A DNA stretch of 52,240 bases from assembly GCA_016929135.1 (NCBI GenBank), contig JAFGJK010000085.1:1-52240 (forward strand), in the 5' to 3' direction. Source of the DNA: Spirochaetota bacterium (GTDB taxonomy: Bacteria; Spirochaetota; UBA4802; UBA5550). The notes under the pieces were generated by a model. It was not told the DNA's origin. It saw only the letters and a list, made by a program, of their open reading frames with translations, and ran no database searches. This document shows positions 1 to 9,043 of this stretch, in pieces. A program made the translations under genes and the position numbers. The number at the start of each line of letters is the position of its first letter. The stretch's first letter is position 1.

Positions 1-196
<196 letters not shown>

Positions 197-203
197 ATAT
201 TAT

Positions 204-235
204 AAAAAACCCGAGTGTTTCACTCGGGTTTTTTT
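204..235 (+). terminator. Intrinsic, probably bidirectional terminator after 23S rRNA
   Basis: A 14-bp stem (AAAAAACCCGAGTG at 204-217 against its complement from 221) with a 3-nt TTT loop is followed by a T run ending at 235. The A run on the left becomes a T run on the minus strand, so it can also terminate the convergent oxidoreductase gene whose stop codon is at 280. Confidence 0.92.
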
Positions 236-279
236 ATGGTGAAAAATGGGATGATAAATTGATGGTGCGAAGTATATTA

Positions 280-2100
280 TTATAAATAGCACTGCAGCGC
301 TAATTCAGATAATTTTGCGTCAGTTGGCCGTCCGTCCCTGTCCCAGCCCATGCATTGATAAAAATCATCTAGCATGGATTCCAGATCAATGGTTTGTCCC
401 GCACTTTCTCCACTCGGAAGCGTCTCATACAGAAAACGTGGAGGCAGTGAATCGTCCTTTCGCGTAAATCCAAGCTTGATATTGTATAACCGCTCAAGGT
501 TTATAATCCGCTCGGCGGCAGTGATGAGCATTGCTTCATCGGCATCGATGCCGGTGACGAGTCTGTAGGATTTTGCCTGATCCTGGAGAGATACACCACC
601 CCTCATGGTGGCGCACAGGGCGATGGAATCAACGATACACATGCTGATCTGGTGGTCTCTCTGCATCTTCCCCTTCCCTTCGGTACTAAGCCTGTTGCCC
701 GATGCGATCTCGGGGCCCATGGTTGTGGCGATCATGTGGTGGGCTCCCTTTGGGGATGTGGCATAGGTGAGAGCCATTCCCTTGCATCCCCTGGGGTCAT
801 ACGCCGCTAAACCTTGCCCTTTGGACTGCATACCCAGATCGGGGGCCCCGAATGCCTCTGAGGCTGTTTTAATCCCTCTGGAAAGTATGCTTCCGATGCC
901 CCTCCCTTCCGCCATGAGCGTGAGCACAGCTACCAGTGATTCTCCATTACCGAACCGAAGATCAATGCCACCGGTGTCTTCTTTTGTGAGGATCCCCTTT
1001 TCAAAGCATTCCATCGCCAGGGCGACACAGCCTCCTGCATTCATGGTATCGAATCCGTATTCATCACAGATCTTGGTTGCCTTCACTATTGTGCCCCAGT
1101 CGCTGATACCGCAATTTGCTCCGATAAGCCCGATTGTCTCGAATTCAGGGCCTTCGATGAGCATCCTGCCGTATTTTTCCGAATTTATATAACTCCTCTT
1201 GCCGCAGCCTACAGGGCAGCCGTAGCATGAGGCGTCGCCCACAACGATATCGGATCTCATTCTCGGACCCTCAAGCTTAGAGCCCTCTTCGAAAAAACCT
1301 TCGGTGAAATTGCGTGTACACCACAGGCCATGGTTGTTGATGGATTCCACCAGCTCAGGCGTGCCGTAGAGCCGCCGATCGCGGGCTTTGGGGTTTTCCT
1401 TTAGATAGCGGTACAGCTTCACGGCATGACGCCCCATCTCCTCTGCGTCAGCGAAGGCGATGTCGCGAGTACCACGGATCGCGATACCCTTGAGCATTTT
1501 TGAGCCCATGACCGCCCCGCCGCCGCCCCTTCCGAATTCACGGTACAAGCCTGCGGTGATGCAGGCCATTCTGTTAAGATTCTCTCCAGCCGGCCCTATT
1601 AGGGCCGATTGAATTGACGGATCCCCCCCGAGATCCTTCACCAGTATTGATTCCGCCTCCGGGATGGTCTTCCCCCACAGTCCGGTCGCCGAACGAAGTT
1701 CGACTTCCTCATTCTGGATCCATAGATAGACCGGCTGTTCCGATCTCCCCTCGATGATGAGCCCGTCATAACCGGCGAATTTCAGTTCCGTTCCCCAGTG
1801 TCCTCCGCAGAGTGAAAACGAGTAACTGTTGGTGAGGGGTGATTTGAATGTGACGTTAATCTTGTTGTTTCCCGGGATCAGTGAGCATGCCAGAGGCCCG
1901 TTCATGAATATGAGTTTGTTCTGCGGGTCCAAGGGGTCGACGGCAGGATCCACCTCGCGGTACAGATACTGTGCACCGAGCCCTCTGCCTCCAAGAAATT
2001 GCGGAAGCAGATCTGTCGGGGTGTTTTCTCTGGATATGCTGCCATCGGTCAGATTCACCCTGAGGATTGATCCGGCGATGCCTCCGGTTCTATTCATCAT
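280..2100 (-). CDS. aor: Tungsten-type aldehyde:ferredoxin oxidoreductase family protein
   Basis: This 606-residue protein has the usual AOR length. The N-terminal half carries the family's pterin-binding domain (GGRGLGAQYLY, then NGPLACSLIPGNNKINV and SLCGGHWGTELKFAGYDGL). A CxxCxxxC cluster motif (CYGCPVGC, about residues 291-299) plus a Cys near 494 (ALCATMRGG) supply the four ligands of the single [4Fe-4S] cluster, at the spacing known for the Pyrococcus enzyme. Family members oxidise aldehydes to acids, or run in reverse, with ferredoxin as electron partner, using a bis-pterin tungsten or molybdenum cofactor in the cytoplasm. The gene starts inside the end of the upstream ferredoxin gene (11-bp overlap), so the two are probably translationally coupled. 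The natural substrate cannot be read from the sequence; a benzoyl-CoA- or formaldehyde-specific relative is possible. Confidence 0.93.
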   Translation of the reverse strand: MMNRTGGIAGSILRVNLTDGSISRENTPTDLLPQFLGGRGLGAQYLYREVDPAVDPLDPQNKLIFMNGPLACSLIPGNNKINVTFKSPLTNSYSFSLCGGHWGTELKFAGYDGLIIEGRSEQPVYLWIQNEEVELRSATGLWGKTIPEAESILVKDLGGDPSIQSALIGPAGENLNRMACITAGLYREFGRGGGGAVMGSKMLKGIAIRGTRDIAFADAEEMGRHAVKLYRYLKENPKARDRRLYGTPELVESINNHGLWCTRNFTEGFFEEGSKLEGPRMRSDIVVGDASCYGCPVGCGKRSYINSEKYGRMLIEGPEFETIGLIGANCGISDWGTIVKATKICDEYGFDTMNAGGCVALAMECFEKGILTKEDTGGIDLRFGNGESLVAVLTLMAEGRGIGSILSRGIKTASEAFGAPDLGMQSKGQGLAAYDPRGCKGMALTYATSPKGAHHMIATTMGPEIASGNRLSTEGKGKMQRDHQISMCIVDSIALCATMRGGVSLQDQAKSYRLVTGIDADEAMLITAAERIINLERLYNIKLGFTRKDDSLPPRFLYETLPSGESAGQTIDLESMLDDFYQCMGWDRDGRPTDAKLSELALQCYL

Positions 2101-2572
2101 GGCCTCCCTGCATTTTCTCTGTCACCAATACCCCCCTGTAGGGCCTCTCTGCCATCTCCGGCGGCAGGTATTGAATCGCCTGCTCGGGACAATGCTTCAC
2201 GCATTCCGGGTCACCGCCGCAGAGATCGCAGATGATGATTTTTTTTTCATCCGGGAGCAGAGAGGGCGCGCCGTATGGGCACGCACGAATGCACAGCCGG
2301 CAACCAACACAGTTATCCCTGATAACCCTGATTGCGTTCGTATCCGGGTCCCTGTCAAGGGCCTTGAATTTCTTACACGCTGCAATACACGGTGCATCGG
2401 TGCATTGATGGCACATAATTGCACAGTCCATCTGGATATCGTGGTTTCTGACGATCCGAATGCGGCTTCGTGCAGGATTGTTCACGCCGAAGTGCGATAT
2501 GCTGCACCATGCTTCGCAGAGCCTGCAGCCGATGCATTTCTTTTGTTCGAAAACCAAAATTTTATGAGTCAT
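2090..2572 (-). CDS. Four-cluster ferredoxin subunit partnering the AOR enzyme
   Basis: This 160-residue protein has four cysteine groups: CIGCRLCEAWC, CHQCTDAPCIAAC, CVGCRLCIRACPYG and CDLCGGDPECVKHC. That arrangement is typical of HycB/DmsB-like electron-transfer subunits carrying four [4Fe-4S] clusters. It has no signal peptide, so it should be cytoplasmic. A GGAG ribosome-binding site lies 7-8 nt before the ATG. Lying first in a two-gene operon and overlapping the oxidoreductase start, it most likely carries electrons from the tungstoenzyme to another acceptor. Homologous pairs are known beside AOR genes in many anaerobes and facultative bacteria; the final acceptor is not visible here. 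Confidence 0.88.
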   Translation of the reverse strand: MTHKILVFEQKKCIGCRLCEAWCSISHFGVNNPARSRIRIVRNHDIQMDCAIMCHQCTDAPCIAACKKFKALDRDPDTNAIRVIRDNCVGCRLCIRACPYGAPSLLPDEKKIIICDLCGGDPECVKHCPEQAIQYLPPEMAERPYRGVLVTEKMQGGHDE

Positions 2573-3171
2573 TGAAAGCTCCGATCATATGATTATGATT
2601 GTGCGTGAAAGCTGGTCATCAGATGTCCGGTTTCATCCGAGCGGATATCGAAAGGTACGCCCCGGTGTGTAGCGAGCGGTGAATCACCGATCCTTCCCCT
2701 GCAGGCATCCGAGACCATGACTATTACCAACCCCACGGTGTTCTGTATCTACATACCTTGATGTACCGTATCTCGCGGTTTCCGACACGGAGAGCCACAG
2801 AATCGCTCCTTCTGTTTGTTTTTCCAAGATTCGGGGATGCGATTTCGCAGCATATCGCACCGGGAATATCTGCCATCATCGGATGGAAAACTCCTGGCGG
2901 CGCAGGTACAGTTTTGGAAGCGATGGGCTGAACCCGTGCCGGCTGGTATGTTTCGATTTACGGCTCACTTTTTCATCTCCGGTGCAAGGACAGCAGCCCC
3001 ATAGCCGGCGGCTGCGAAACACATTCCATGGTATCGAAGTTACCGCCGATGATTCCTTGACAACAAGGAATAAATTTGGCATGTTTATTATTTTCATATG
3101 AATGAGATCAAGCTTCACCGTATATTATAATTGATCGCTCAAGAGGCATAAAACCGCTGGAGTCTACAGGA
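2573..3171. other. Intergenic stretch of about 600 bp with no recognisable gene
   Basis: Only short open frames (80 codons or fewer) occur on either strand, and none has a ribosome-binding site or recognisable protein. The left part should hold the promoter and leader of the ferredoxin/AOR operon. An AT-rich TATATTATAAT patch lies at 3121-3131, but no matching -35 element was found on either strand. No tRNA, riboswitch or repeat was identified. Confidence 0.5.
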
Positions 3172-4623
3172 TCAGAAGAACAACTTTTTAAAAAGAAAGA
3201 GGATCGCCATGACCAGTGCAAGAATGATCAGCATTCGTATCTTTCTACTGTCATCCATATCTGTCCCGTCCCTCATAATCATATAGACGCTGGTGGATAT
3301 CGTCGCCACTACTGACAGGGAGACTGCCATAAGGGCGACGGTCATTGCCGAGAAGACCGTGCCGAGGATTATCCCGCCTATGTGGTGCGATACGAAGAGG
3401 CCGCGTATCAGTGTATGGAAGAGATTTACATTGGCGCTGATGATGGACATGTCGCTGATCCGCAGAAATGAGACCGGTACAGCCGAGAAGACCTTCATCC
3501 CCTCCTCGCTCAGTATACCCTGCGAAAGGAAGAACGCCAGGGAGAGGGCCCCATAATGGAGAAGATAGATCGCCGCGAATATCATAGATGTCCCGATGGT
3601 GAGGAGGAGGACCGTATAGATGAGTGAGAAGTTATGCCTTCGAACAAAGTTGGCGAATGAGAGGATTGTTTCCTTTATAGTGCCGCCGGTGTCGGCGATT
3701 ATTGAGGGGAAGAACCACAGGCCGACGGTGAAAAGAATCACTATTGATACCGAAACGGCATATATCGGCAGGAAAAGCAGCGAAAAAAGGATTGGACCGA
3801 TAATGGGGAGCTCCCCGAAAAGAATAAGAAGAAGATCGACGATAAGCAGCAATGCAATGTTCATTACCGAAGATGATGCAACAGCCCTGGCGATGAATGT
3901 CTTGTCGGGGAAGGAGGGAAATGCTTTGCGATTGTCTTCATTGATGTGGATCCGCGCGATTATCGAAGCGATGATCATATATGCAAAGAAAACAATGGCC
4001 AGTGGGAACAGGTTCATGATTGATGAAAGAAAGGGATTTTCGCTGTTGTAGAACAGGCCCACGATGATGTTGTAAAGAATGAGCACCAGGATCAGGGAGA
4101 AGACGCCGACTGTGGCGACAGCGAGCTTCTGTAACGAGAAGGCGGAGATCCCGATGGAGAGAAAATCAATCACCGAAGAGGGAGAGTCGGAGGCCGGTGC
4201 CTTTTCGGCCTCCCGGTTCAAACCGGCCGTCTGCCGCTGTTCATTTCGCGAGGGGAGTTCCCTCAGTCGCCGTTCCTCCGCTTCTCTGTTCAGTGCGGGG
4301 AAAAGCCTATCCTGCGTCCGCTGCGGCGCCTGAGCAACCTGGTTTTTCGGATCCTCTGGCGGGGTCGGTTTTTCCTTGGAAAGCGTATCGGCGAGGGGGA
4401 ACCGTGTCACGAAGGTATTGCCGCATTTGACGCATTTAATGGTATACTGTGTCTTCTCTGCAGCTGCGTAGGTGATCGAATAATAGGACATGCATTCGGT
4501 ACATTGGGCTATCTTTATTTTTCTGTCGCATTTTTTGCACTGAAAAATTGAAAATGGGAGCGCCAGGATCTCCTGTTTCGAAAGAGAATACTGGGCCTTA
4601 CAGTTGGAACACGCGATCAGCAT
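3172..4623 (-). CDS. Zinc-ribbon membrane protein of unknown function
   Basis: The protein has about 483 residues. The first ~75 residues form a double zinc-ribbon-like region with four CxxC pairs (CSNC, CKKC, CTEC, CVKC), the last resembling MJ0042-type ribbons. A charged, Gln/Arg-rich linker follows to about residue 155, then a multi-pass membrane domain of about six helices runs to the C-terminus, which ends in a lysine-phenylalanine tail. I place the start at 4623 because AGGGAGAA sits correctly upstream; a longer frame begins 27 nt earlier. The gene lies 80 bp downstream of the PBP gene on the same strand and is probably co-transcribed. The membrane part recalls Yip1-type domains, but I do not recognise it with confidence. 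The ribbon could bind metal, nucleic acid or a protein partner. Confidence 0.75.
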   Translation of the reverse strand: MLIACSNCKAQYSLSKQEILALPFSIFQCKKCDRKIKIAQCTECMSYYSITYAAAEKTQYTIKCVKCGNTFVTRFPLADTLSKEKPTPPEDPKNQVAQAPQRTQDRLFPALNREAEERRLRELPSRNEQRQTAGLNREAEKAPASDSPSSVIDFLSIGISAFSLQKLAVATVGVFSLILVLILYNIIVGLFYNSENPFLSSIMNLFPLAIVFFAYMIIASIIARIHINEDNRKAFPSFPDKTFIARAVASSSVMNIALLLIVDLLLILFGELPIIGPILFSLLFLPIYAVSVSIVILFTVGLWFFPSIIADTGGTIKETILSFANFVRRHNFSLIYTVLLLTIGTSMIFAAIYLLHYGALSLAFFLSQGILSEEGMKVFSAVPVSFLRISDMSIISANVNLFHTLIRGLFVSHHIGGIILGTVFSAMTVALMAVSLSVVATISTSVYMIMRDGTDMDDSRKIRMLIILALVMAILFLFKKLFF

Positions 4624-4703
4624 TGGGTTCTCCCTTTTCCTAATTTTCACGCTGTGGCTGCAGACGATGAGTCATCCGGCAGTCCTCAGAAACATGGCTT
4701 CGA

Positions 4704-7046
4704 TCACTCTGCCGGCGCATCGGCGGACTCTCCGTCGGAAGAGATCTCCGCCTTCATTTTTTCCAGCAGTTTCCGCTTATTCCTTTTCACCAGGTCAAAA
4801 ACGCTAATCATCTCTGAATGCTGCCCGCTGCATGTCTGCGTGGGCTGTGTACCTTGTATGAAGAATTCCTGCTTCACCGGGCATCCTGCCGTGGGGAGGA
4901 GTCCGCTCTTCGTGCAGATTCTGCACCTGTCAATTCCAGGCGGGGGATTGCCGAAGGTTTTTACCTTTCTGTACGTATATACCTCCTTCATGAACTTCCC
5001 CCATACCGGCGCGGCGACAACGGCAGCGCTCTGTCCGCTACCCAATATGTAATTCTGGGAGTCGCAGCCGAGCCATACGGCAGCAACGAGATCCGGGGTA
5101 TAGCCAACAAACCAGGCATCACGGAATTTCGTGTTCGTGCCGGTTTTTCCTGCGGCGGGGAGTGAAAATCCCGCGACATTCCGGATGGCGTTTGTTGCCG
5201 TGCCGTGGTCCACCACCTCCCGGAGCAGGCTGGTCATGATGAAGGCAGTCTCTTTAGCAATTACCTGTTCTCCTGCGGACCTGCGAGGTTCATATATCTT
5301 CTTGTTGGATCTGTCGGTGATATACCGTATGGCGTAGGGTCGCACGGTTTTTCCCCCGTTGGCGAAGGCGGCGAAACCGGTGGCCATTTCAAGAGGGGTC
5401 AGCTCTGTGGTTCCCAGAGCCATCGTGGGGTCCACCTCGAAACGGCTTCTGGGGATCTGTATCAGCCTGGAGGCGACTCTCACGATCCGGTCACCCCCCA
5501 CGAGCTCGTATATCAGCACGGACACGATATTCAGGGAGTAGGCCAGCGCCCTCCTGGCCAGCACCATTCCGTAGTAGGATTTGTCGTAGTTTGAGGGTGT
5601 CCAGAATTTGCGCCTCCCCCTGAACACGATCGGGGCATCCAGAAAGGCCGTCGCGGCGGTCATGAGCTTATATTCGATGCCGGCGGCGAATACGAAGGGT
5701 TTGAAGGATGAGCCTGGCTGGCGGCGGGCCTGAATAGCCCTGTTGAGCTGATTAATCGAGGTAAATTCGCTCCCACCCACCATGGTCACGATCGCGCCGT
5801 CGAAGGGGCTGATGGCCACCAGAGCCCCCTCCACCATGGCCTCCTGACGCAGGTCCTCGAAGTGGTCCATGAAGCCCTGGATCCGGCTCTCAACACCAGC
5901 CTGGCTGAATAGTAGCGAGAACAGGAGGGAACTGTCCATGATTACGTCACTGAATTCAGTGAGAAAACTTGTGTAGCTTCCCCGCTCTTCCGGTGGTATC
6001 CGCCGTTGTGACAGGAGTGATCTCATGAGAGACGAGTTAATGTTTCTAAGCTTATATCTGTTGCTCTGCATGGATATTCTGTTCTGTCGTTCCGTGGCCT
6101 CGGAAATAAGTGCCTGCGCCGCTTCCTGGTAGCGGAGATCCAGCGTTGTGTATACCTTGAGACCGCCGCGATAGACCCTGTCCTTGCCGTAGCGGTCGAT
6201 GAGGATCTGTCTTATATATTCGGTAAAGTGTGGGGCCTTATTGGAGGCGATATTTCTGACACCGAGGGTGTGGTATCTGGTGCTGATATCATCGGTATAC
6301 TGCTCCCAGAAGGGACCAAAGGTTTCGATCACGTCTTCTCTTTCGACGAAACCGGCGGTTATCATATTGTGGAGTACCTGCTTGCTTCGCTCGTAGGCCG
6401 CCCTGGGATTCCTTACCGGTGAAAAGCGGTTCGGCGCAGAGGGGATGCCTGCCAGGATCGCCGCCTGCACCACGTTGAGCCGCTCGACGTCGCAGTTGAA
6501 ATAGTAACGGGCAGCGGCGCCGATACCGTATACTCCGTTGCCGAAGTATATCTGGTTCAGGTACATCTCGAGAATCTTGTCCTTCGAGAGGCGCTTTTCG
6601 AACTTGTAGGCCAGCAGGAGCTCAATGATCTTTCGGCGAAACGATTTTTCGCTTCCGGTGTAAAGCTGTTTCACCAGCTGCTGCGTGATGGTGGATCCCC
6701 CCTGTCGTATGTCGCCGGTGAAGATGTCCACCAGGAGCGCCCTCAGGACGCCCGGCAGATCGATGCCGGTATGGGTGTAAAAATGCTGGTCCTCTGCGGC
6801 GAGAAATGCCTTTCTTACGTGATCCGGTATCTTCGCAATGTCCGTGTAGTTTCTATTCTCCTCGTACAGCTCGGAGATCAGGAGGCCGTTTATGTCGTAG
6901 AGCTGCGTGGCCAGGGCTATGTTGAACCCCTCGGCACGGCGAAGAAGGTCGTAGCTCTGATAGTAGATGATCATGAAGTACAGGAACGGAAGAAACAGCA
7001 GCACCGAAAACGCGATCACGACTGGTTTTGGAGCGGTTATTTTCAT
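4704..7046 (-). CDS. mrcA: Class A penicillin-binding protein 1A (peptidoglycan glycosyltransferase/transpeptidase)
   Basis: This bifunctional cell-wall synthase has about 780 residues. An N-terminal membrane anchor (VVIAFSVLLFLPFLYFMIIYY) precedes the GT51 glycosyltransferase domain with EDQHFYTHTG (catalytic Glu near residue 83) and GGSTITQQL near 115-122. The transpeptidase domain has SSFK near residue 444 (nucleophile Ser), SLN near 503 and KTGT near 632. Both activities therefore look intact: polymerising lipid II glycans and cross-linking the peptides in the periplasm. I chose the start at 7046, directly before the membrane anchor; the frame stays open 108 nt further upstream without a better signal. 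A short CxxC-containing tail follows the transpeptidase domain. It is divergent from the small exported protein at 7130 and is followed by the zinc-ribbon membrane protein. Confidence 0.95.
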   Translation of the reverse strand: MKITAPKPVVIAFSVLLFLPFLYFMIIYYQSYDLLRRAEGFNIALATQLYDINGLLISELYEENRNYTDIAKIPDHVRKAFLAAEDQHFYTHTGIDLPGVLRALLVDIFTGDIRQGGSTITQQLVKQLYTGSEKSFRRKIIELLLAYKFEKRLSKDKILEMYLNQIYFGNGVYGIGAAARYYFNCDVERLNVVQAAILAGIPSAPNRFSPVRNPRAAYERSKQVLHNMITAGFVEREDVIETFGPFWEQYTDDISTRYHTLGVRNIASNKAPHFTEYIRQILIDRYGKDRVYRGGLKVYTTLDLRYQEAAQALISEATERQNRISMQSNRYKLRNINSSLMRSLLSQRRIPPEERGSYTSFLTEFSDVIMDSSLLFSLLFSQAGVESRIQGFMDHFEDLRQEAMVEGALVAISPFDGAIVTMVGGSEFTSINQLNRAIQARRQPGSSFKPFVFAAGIEYKLMTAATAFLDAPIVFRGRRKFWTPSNYDKSYYGMVLARRALAYSLNIVSVLIYELVGGDRIVRVASRLIQIPRSRFEVDPTMALGTTELTPLEMATGFAAFANGGKTVRPYAIRYITDRSNKKIYEPRRSAGEQVIAKETAFIMTSLLREVVDHGTATNAIRNVAGFSLPAAGKTGTNTKFRDAWFVGYTPDLVAAVWLGCDSQNYILGSGQSAAVVAAPVWGKFMKEVYTYRKVKTFGNPPPGIDRCRICTKSGLLPTAGCPVKQEFFIQGTQPTQTCSGQHSEMISVFDLVKRNKRKLLEKMKAEISSDGESADAPAE

Positions 7047-7129
7047 TAAAGGAGGTGGTTCAAGAAAAAAACTCTTGCAAAATCGTTCTCCACAGGGATC
7101 GTTATAAAAAACAGACCCGGTACCATATA

Positions 7130-7597
7130 ATGTGGCGAAAAATAATAAACGCAACTCTTTTTATTCCGCTGCTCGTCATTTTCTCCGGCGATGCGGTACA
7201 CCCGAGCATATCCGAGGGGGAGCTGGCGCATTATAGCAATGCCATCCTTGCCAGAATCGTGAGCGATAACCCGGAATCGGGATCGAAGATCCGGCAGTGC
7301 CTCTCGGGCTTGCTCAAGGACAAGGCCTCCGGGATACGACTCATGGACAAGCTCGGGATATTTCTCTACGACAGTAGCAGACGCGGTATAATGGTGGAAA
7401 AGACCAGTTTTTACTGCAAGAACAACCTCTTCTCTCTGCACCTGGTGATGCGGGACAAGAAGGATTCCCAGCAATACACACTTTTTCTTGAATACGATTA
7501 CCTGACGGGTGGGCGATGCGTGCTGCGGGATGTATATTTTTCTCTCGTCTTCGATGAGCGGCAGAAAGAAATCAAGCGCTTCTTTGGCAACAGATAA
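7130..7597 (+). CDS. Small exported protein of unknown function
   Basis: I see a protein of about 155 residues with an apparent signal peptide (MWRKIINATLFIPLLVIFSG) and a mature part with no motif I recognise. Its length and soluble character suggest a periplasmic or secreted protein. No strong ribosome-binding site precedes the chosen ATG; the frame is open from 7028, but that extension reads into the divergent PBP leader and lacks a signal sequence. It lies 45 bp before the permease gene on the same strand, so the two may form an operon. Confidence 0.6.
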   Translation: MWRKIINATLFIPLLVIFSGDAVHPSISEGELAHYSNAILARIVSDNPESGSKIRQCLSGLLKDKASGIRLMDKLGIFLYDSSRRGIMVEKTSFYCKNNLFSLHLVMRDKKDSQQYTLFLEYDYLTGGRCVLRDVYFSLVFDERQKEIKRFFGNR

Positions 7598-7642
7598 CCG
7601 CCTTTGGCCAGTATTCACAGTGAGTTTTCCGGAACAATTTCT

Positions 7643-8941
7643 ATGATTCACGACCTGATCCTCAGCACACCCTATACCCTTCGGGTTCTCGCGACGCTTG
7701 CGCTGATCCTTCTTCTTTTCAAGTATCTGAAGAATCTTGCCATTGCCGGGATAGCGGGGACGGTACTCCTGGCCCTCTGGTGTGGCCACCGGTATGATGC
7801 GGCGCTGGCGATCGCCTGGGGGAAGCTCTCCGCGGTGAATACGATCATGCTCATCGTCGCAGTGACGCAGATCATCCTTCTCAGCACCCAGATGTCGCGG
7901 GCGGGCGTCATGAAGGAGCTGGTGGAAGCGATTCGCTCCATGGTCCCGCAGAGGATGGCCATCGCCCTCCTCCCCGCGATGATCGGTCTTCTCCCGATGC
8001 CGGGGGGTGCCGTGTTCTCGGCGCCGCTGGTGGAGCAGTGTGACAGCGACGGTACGATCGATCCGATGCTGAAGACGAAGATCAATTACTGGTTCCGTCA
8101 TCTGTGGGAATACTGGTGGCCCCTCTATCCCGGTGTCTTGCTGGCGGTGGATATCACCGGGCTCCCGATCCCGGCCTTCATGGCGGTACAGATGCCCCTG
8201 AGCCTCGCCGCCCTGGGCGCCGGCTATTTCATTTTTCTGAGAAGGATCCCCGGAACCGGCATCGCGGGGGGGACCGCCACTCCCGGTTCTGTCGTGCGGG
8301 TGATTCGCCTGCTCATGCCGATCGTCATCATCGTCATAAGCTATACCCTCATCATGGTGTTCCTGCCGGGAGTTCGGCGGTGCAACAAGTACCTTCCGAT
8401 GATCATCGGGATATTTCTGGCCCAGGTGTGGCTTCAGGCGGCAAGGCCGGTATCCATACGCCAATGGAAGGGAATGCTTCTGTCCGCGGAGATGCTGAAG
8501 CTACTTCTGGTGGTGCTGTCGATACTGGTTTACGGATCGTTCATCGAGGCAGCGCTTCCGGACGGATCGACGCTGGTGGGACACATGAGGGACGAGCTGG
8601 GATCGGTCGGGGTCCCCGTGATGGCCATCATCATCGCGGTCCCCTTCCTCAGCGGGCTCAGCATCGGTCTGGCCATAGGCTTCGTCGGGGCGAGCTTCCC
8701 CATCGTCATGAGCCTCATCGGAAGCGATCCGGCGCCGGCGGTACTCCTCTCAACGACGGTGCTGGCCTTCGGCGCCGGCTACACCGGCATGATCCTCTCA
8801 CCGGTCCATATCTGCCTCATTGTCTCGAACGATCATTTCGGTACCGATCTCGCCGAGAGCATACTGGGGCTGCTTCCCGCCGCATCACTGCTCATGGGTT
8901 CGGCGGTGCTGCTCCATTTCTTCGTGAGGGCGGTTTTATGA
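7643..8941 (+). CDS. DUF401-type integral membrane permease
   Basis: This very hydrophobic protein of about 432 residues has around ten membrane segments. The conserved-looking blocks LLPMPGGAVFSAPLVEQ and INYWFRHLWEYWWPLYPG recall the DUF401 (AF0261-type) family of the ion-transporter superfamily, related in style to GntP/DcuC anion carriers. The substrate is unknown. I start at the ATG at 7643, which has a weak GGA upstream; a TTG start at 7604 in the same frame is possible and would bring the gene within 7 bp of its upstream neighbour. The coding sequence is clearly GC-rich, and its +2 frame is open for over 800 nt, a composition artefact rather than a second gene. Confidence 0.75.
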   Translation: MIHDLILSTPYTLRVLATLALILLLFKYLKNLAIAGIAGTVLLALWCGHRYDAALAIAWGKLSAVNTIMLIVAVTQIILLSTQMSRAGVMKELVEAIRSMVPQRMAIALLPAMIGLLPMPGGAVFSAPLVEQCDSDGTIDPMLKTKINYWFRHLWEYWWPLYPGVLLAVDITGLPIPAFMAVQMPLSLAALGAGYFIFLRRIPGTGIAGGTATPGSVVRVIRLLMPIVIIVISYTLIMVFLPGVRRCNKYLPMIIGIFLAQVWLQAARPVSIRQWKGMLLSAEMLKLLLVVLSILVYGSFIEAALPDGSTLVGHMRDELGSVGVPVMAIIIAVPFLSGLSIGLAIGFVGASFPIVMSLIGSDPAPAVLLSTTVLAFGAGYTGMILSPVHICLIVSNDHFGTDLAESILGLLPAASLLMGSAVLLHFFVRAVL

Positions 8942-8952
8942 TATGCCCTCGT

Positions 8953-8981
8953 TTGATTTAATCGTAAAAATTCAATATATT
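8953..8981 (+). promoter_or_regulatory. Sigma-70-type promoter for the DUF4139 gene
   Basis: TTGATT at 8953-8958 and TATATT at 8976-8981 are separated by 17 bp, 62 bp ahead of the start codon at 9044. The spacing and both hexamers are close to the housekeeping consensus. It begins just after the permease stop codon, so the gene probably has its own transcript. Confidence 0.6.
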
Positions 8982-9043
8982 GAGAACCGAGCGGGCTTCT
9001 TTCCTGTCAATACATCAGCATGAATTGCTGTAAGGAGACCATC

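Noticed and set aside
2573..2760. Possible molybdenum- or tungsten-cofactor riboswitch before the ferredoxin/AOR operon
   Set aside because: The biology would fit, but I could not place the conserved stems of the Moco motif; only short unrelated hairpins are present.
7046..8464. A 472-codon open frame on the minus strand, antisense to the small exported protein and the DUF401 permease
   Set aside because: Its translation is rich in His, Arg, Asp and Gly without hydrophobic core or motifs, as expected for an antisense frame of a GC-rich membrane-protein gene.
8104..8961. A 285-codon open frame on the plus strand inside the DUF401 permease gene
   Set aside because: The translation is a Gly/Arg/His-rich composition artefact; the permease frame has clear membrane helices and conserved blocks.
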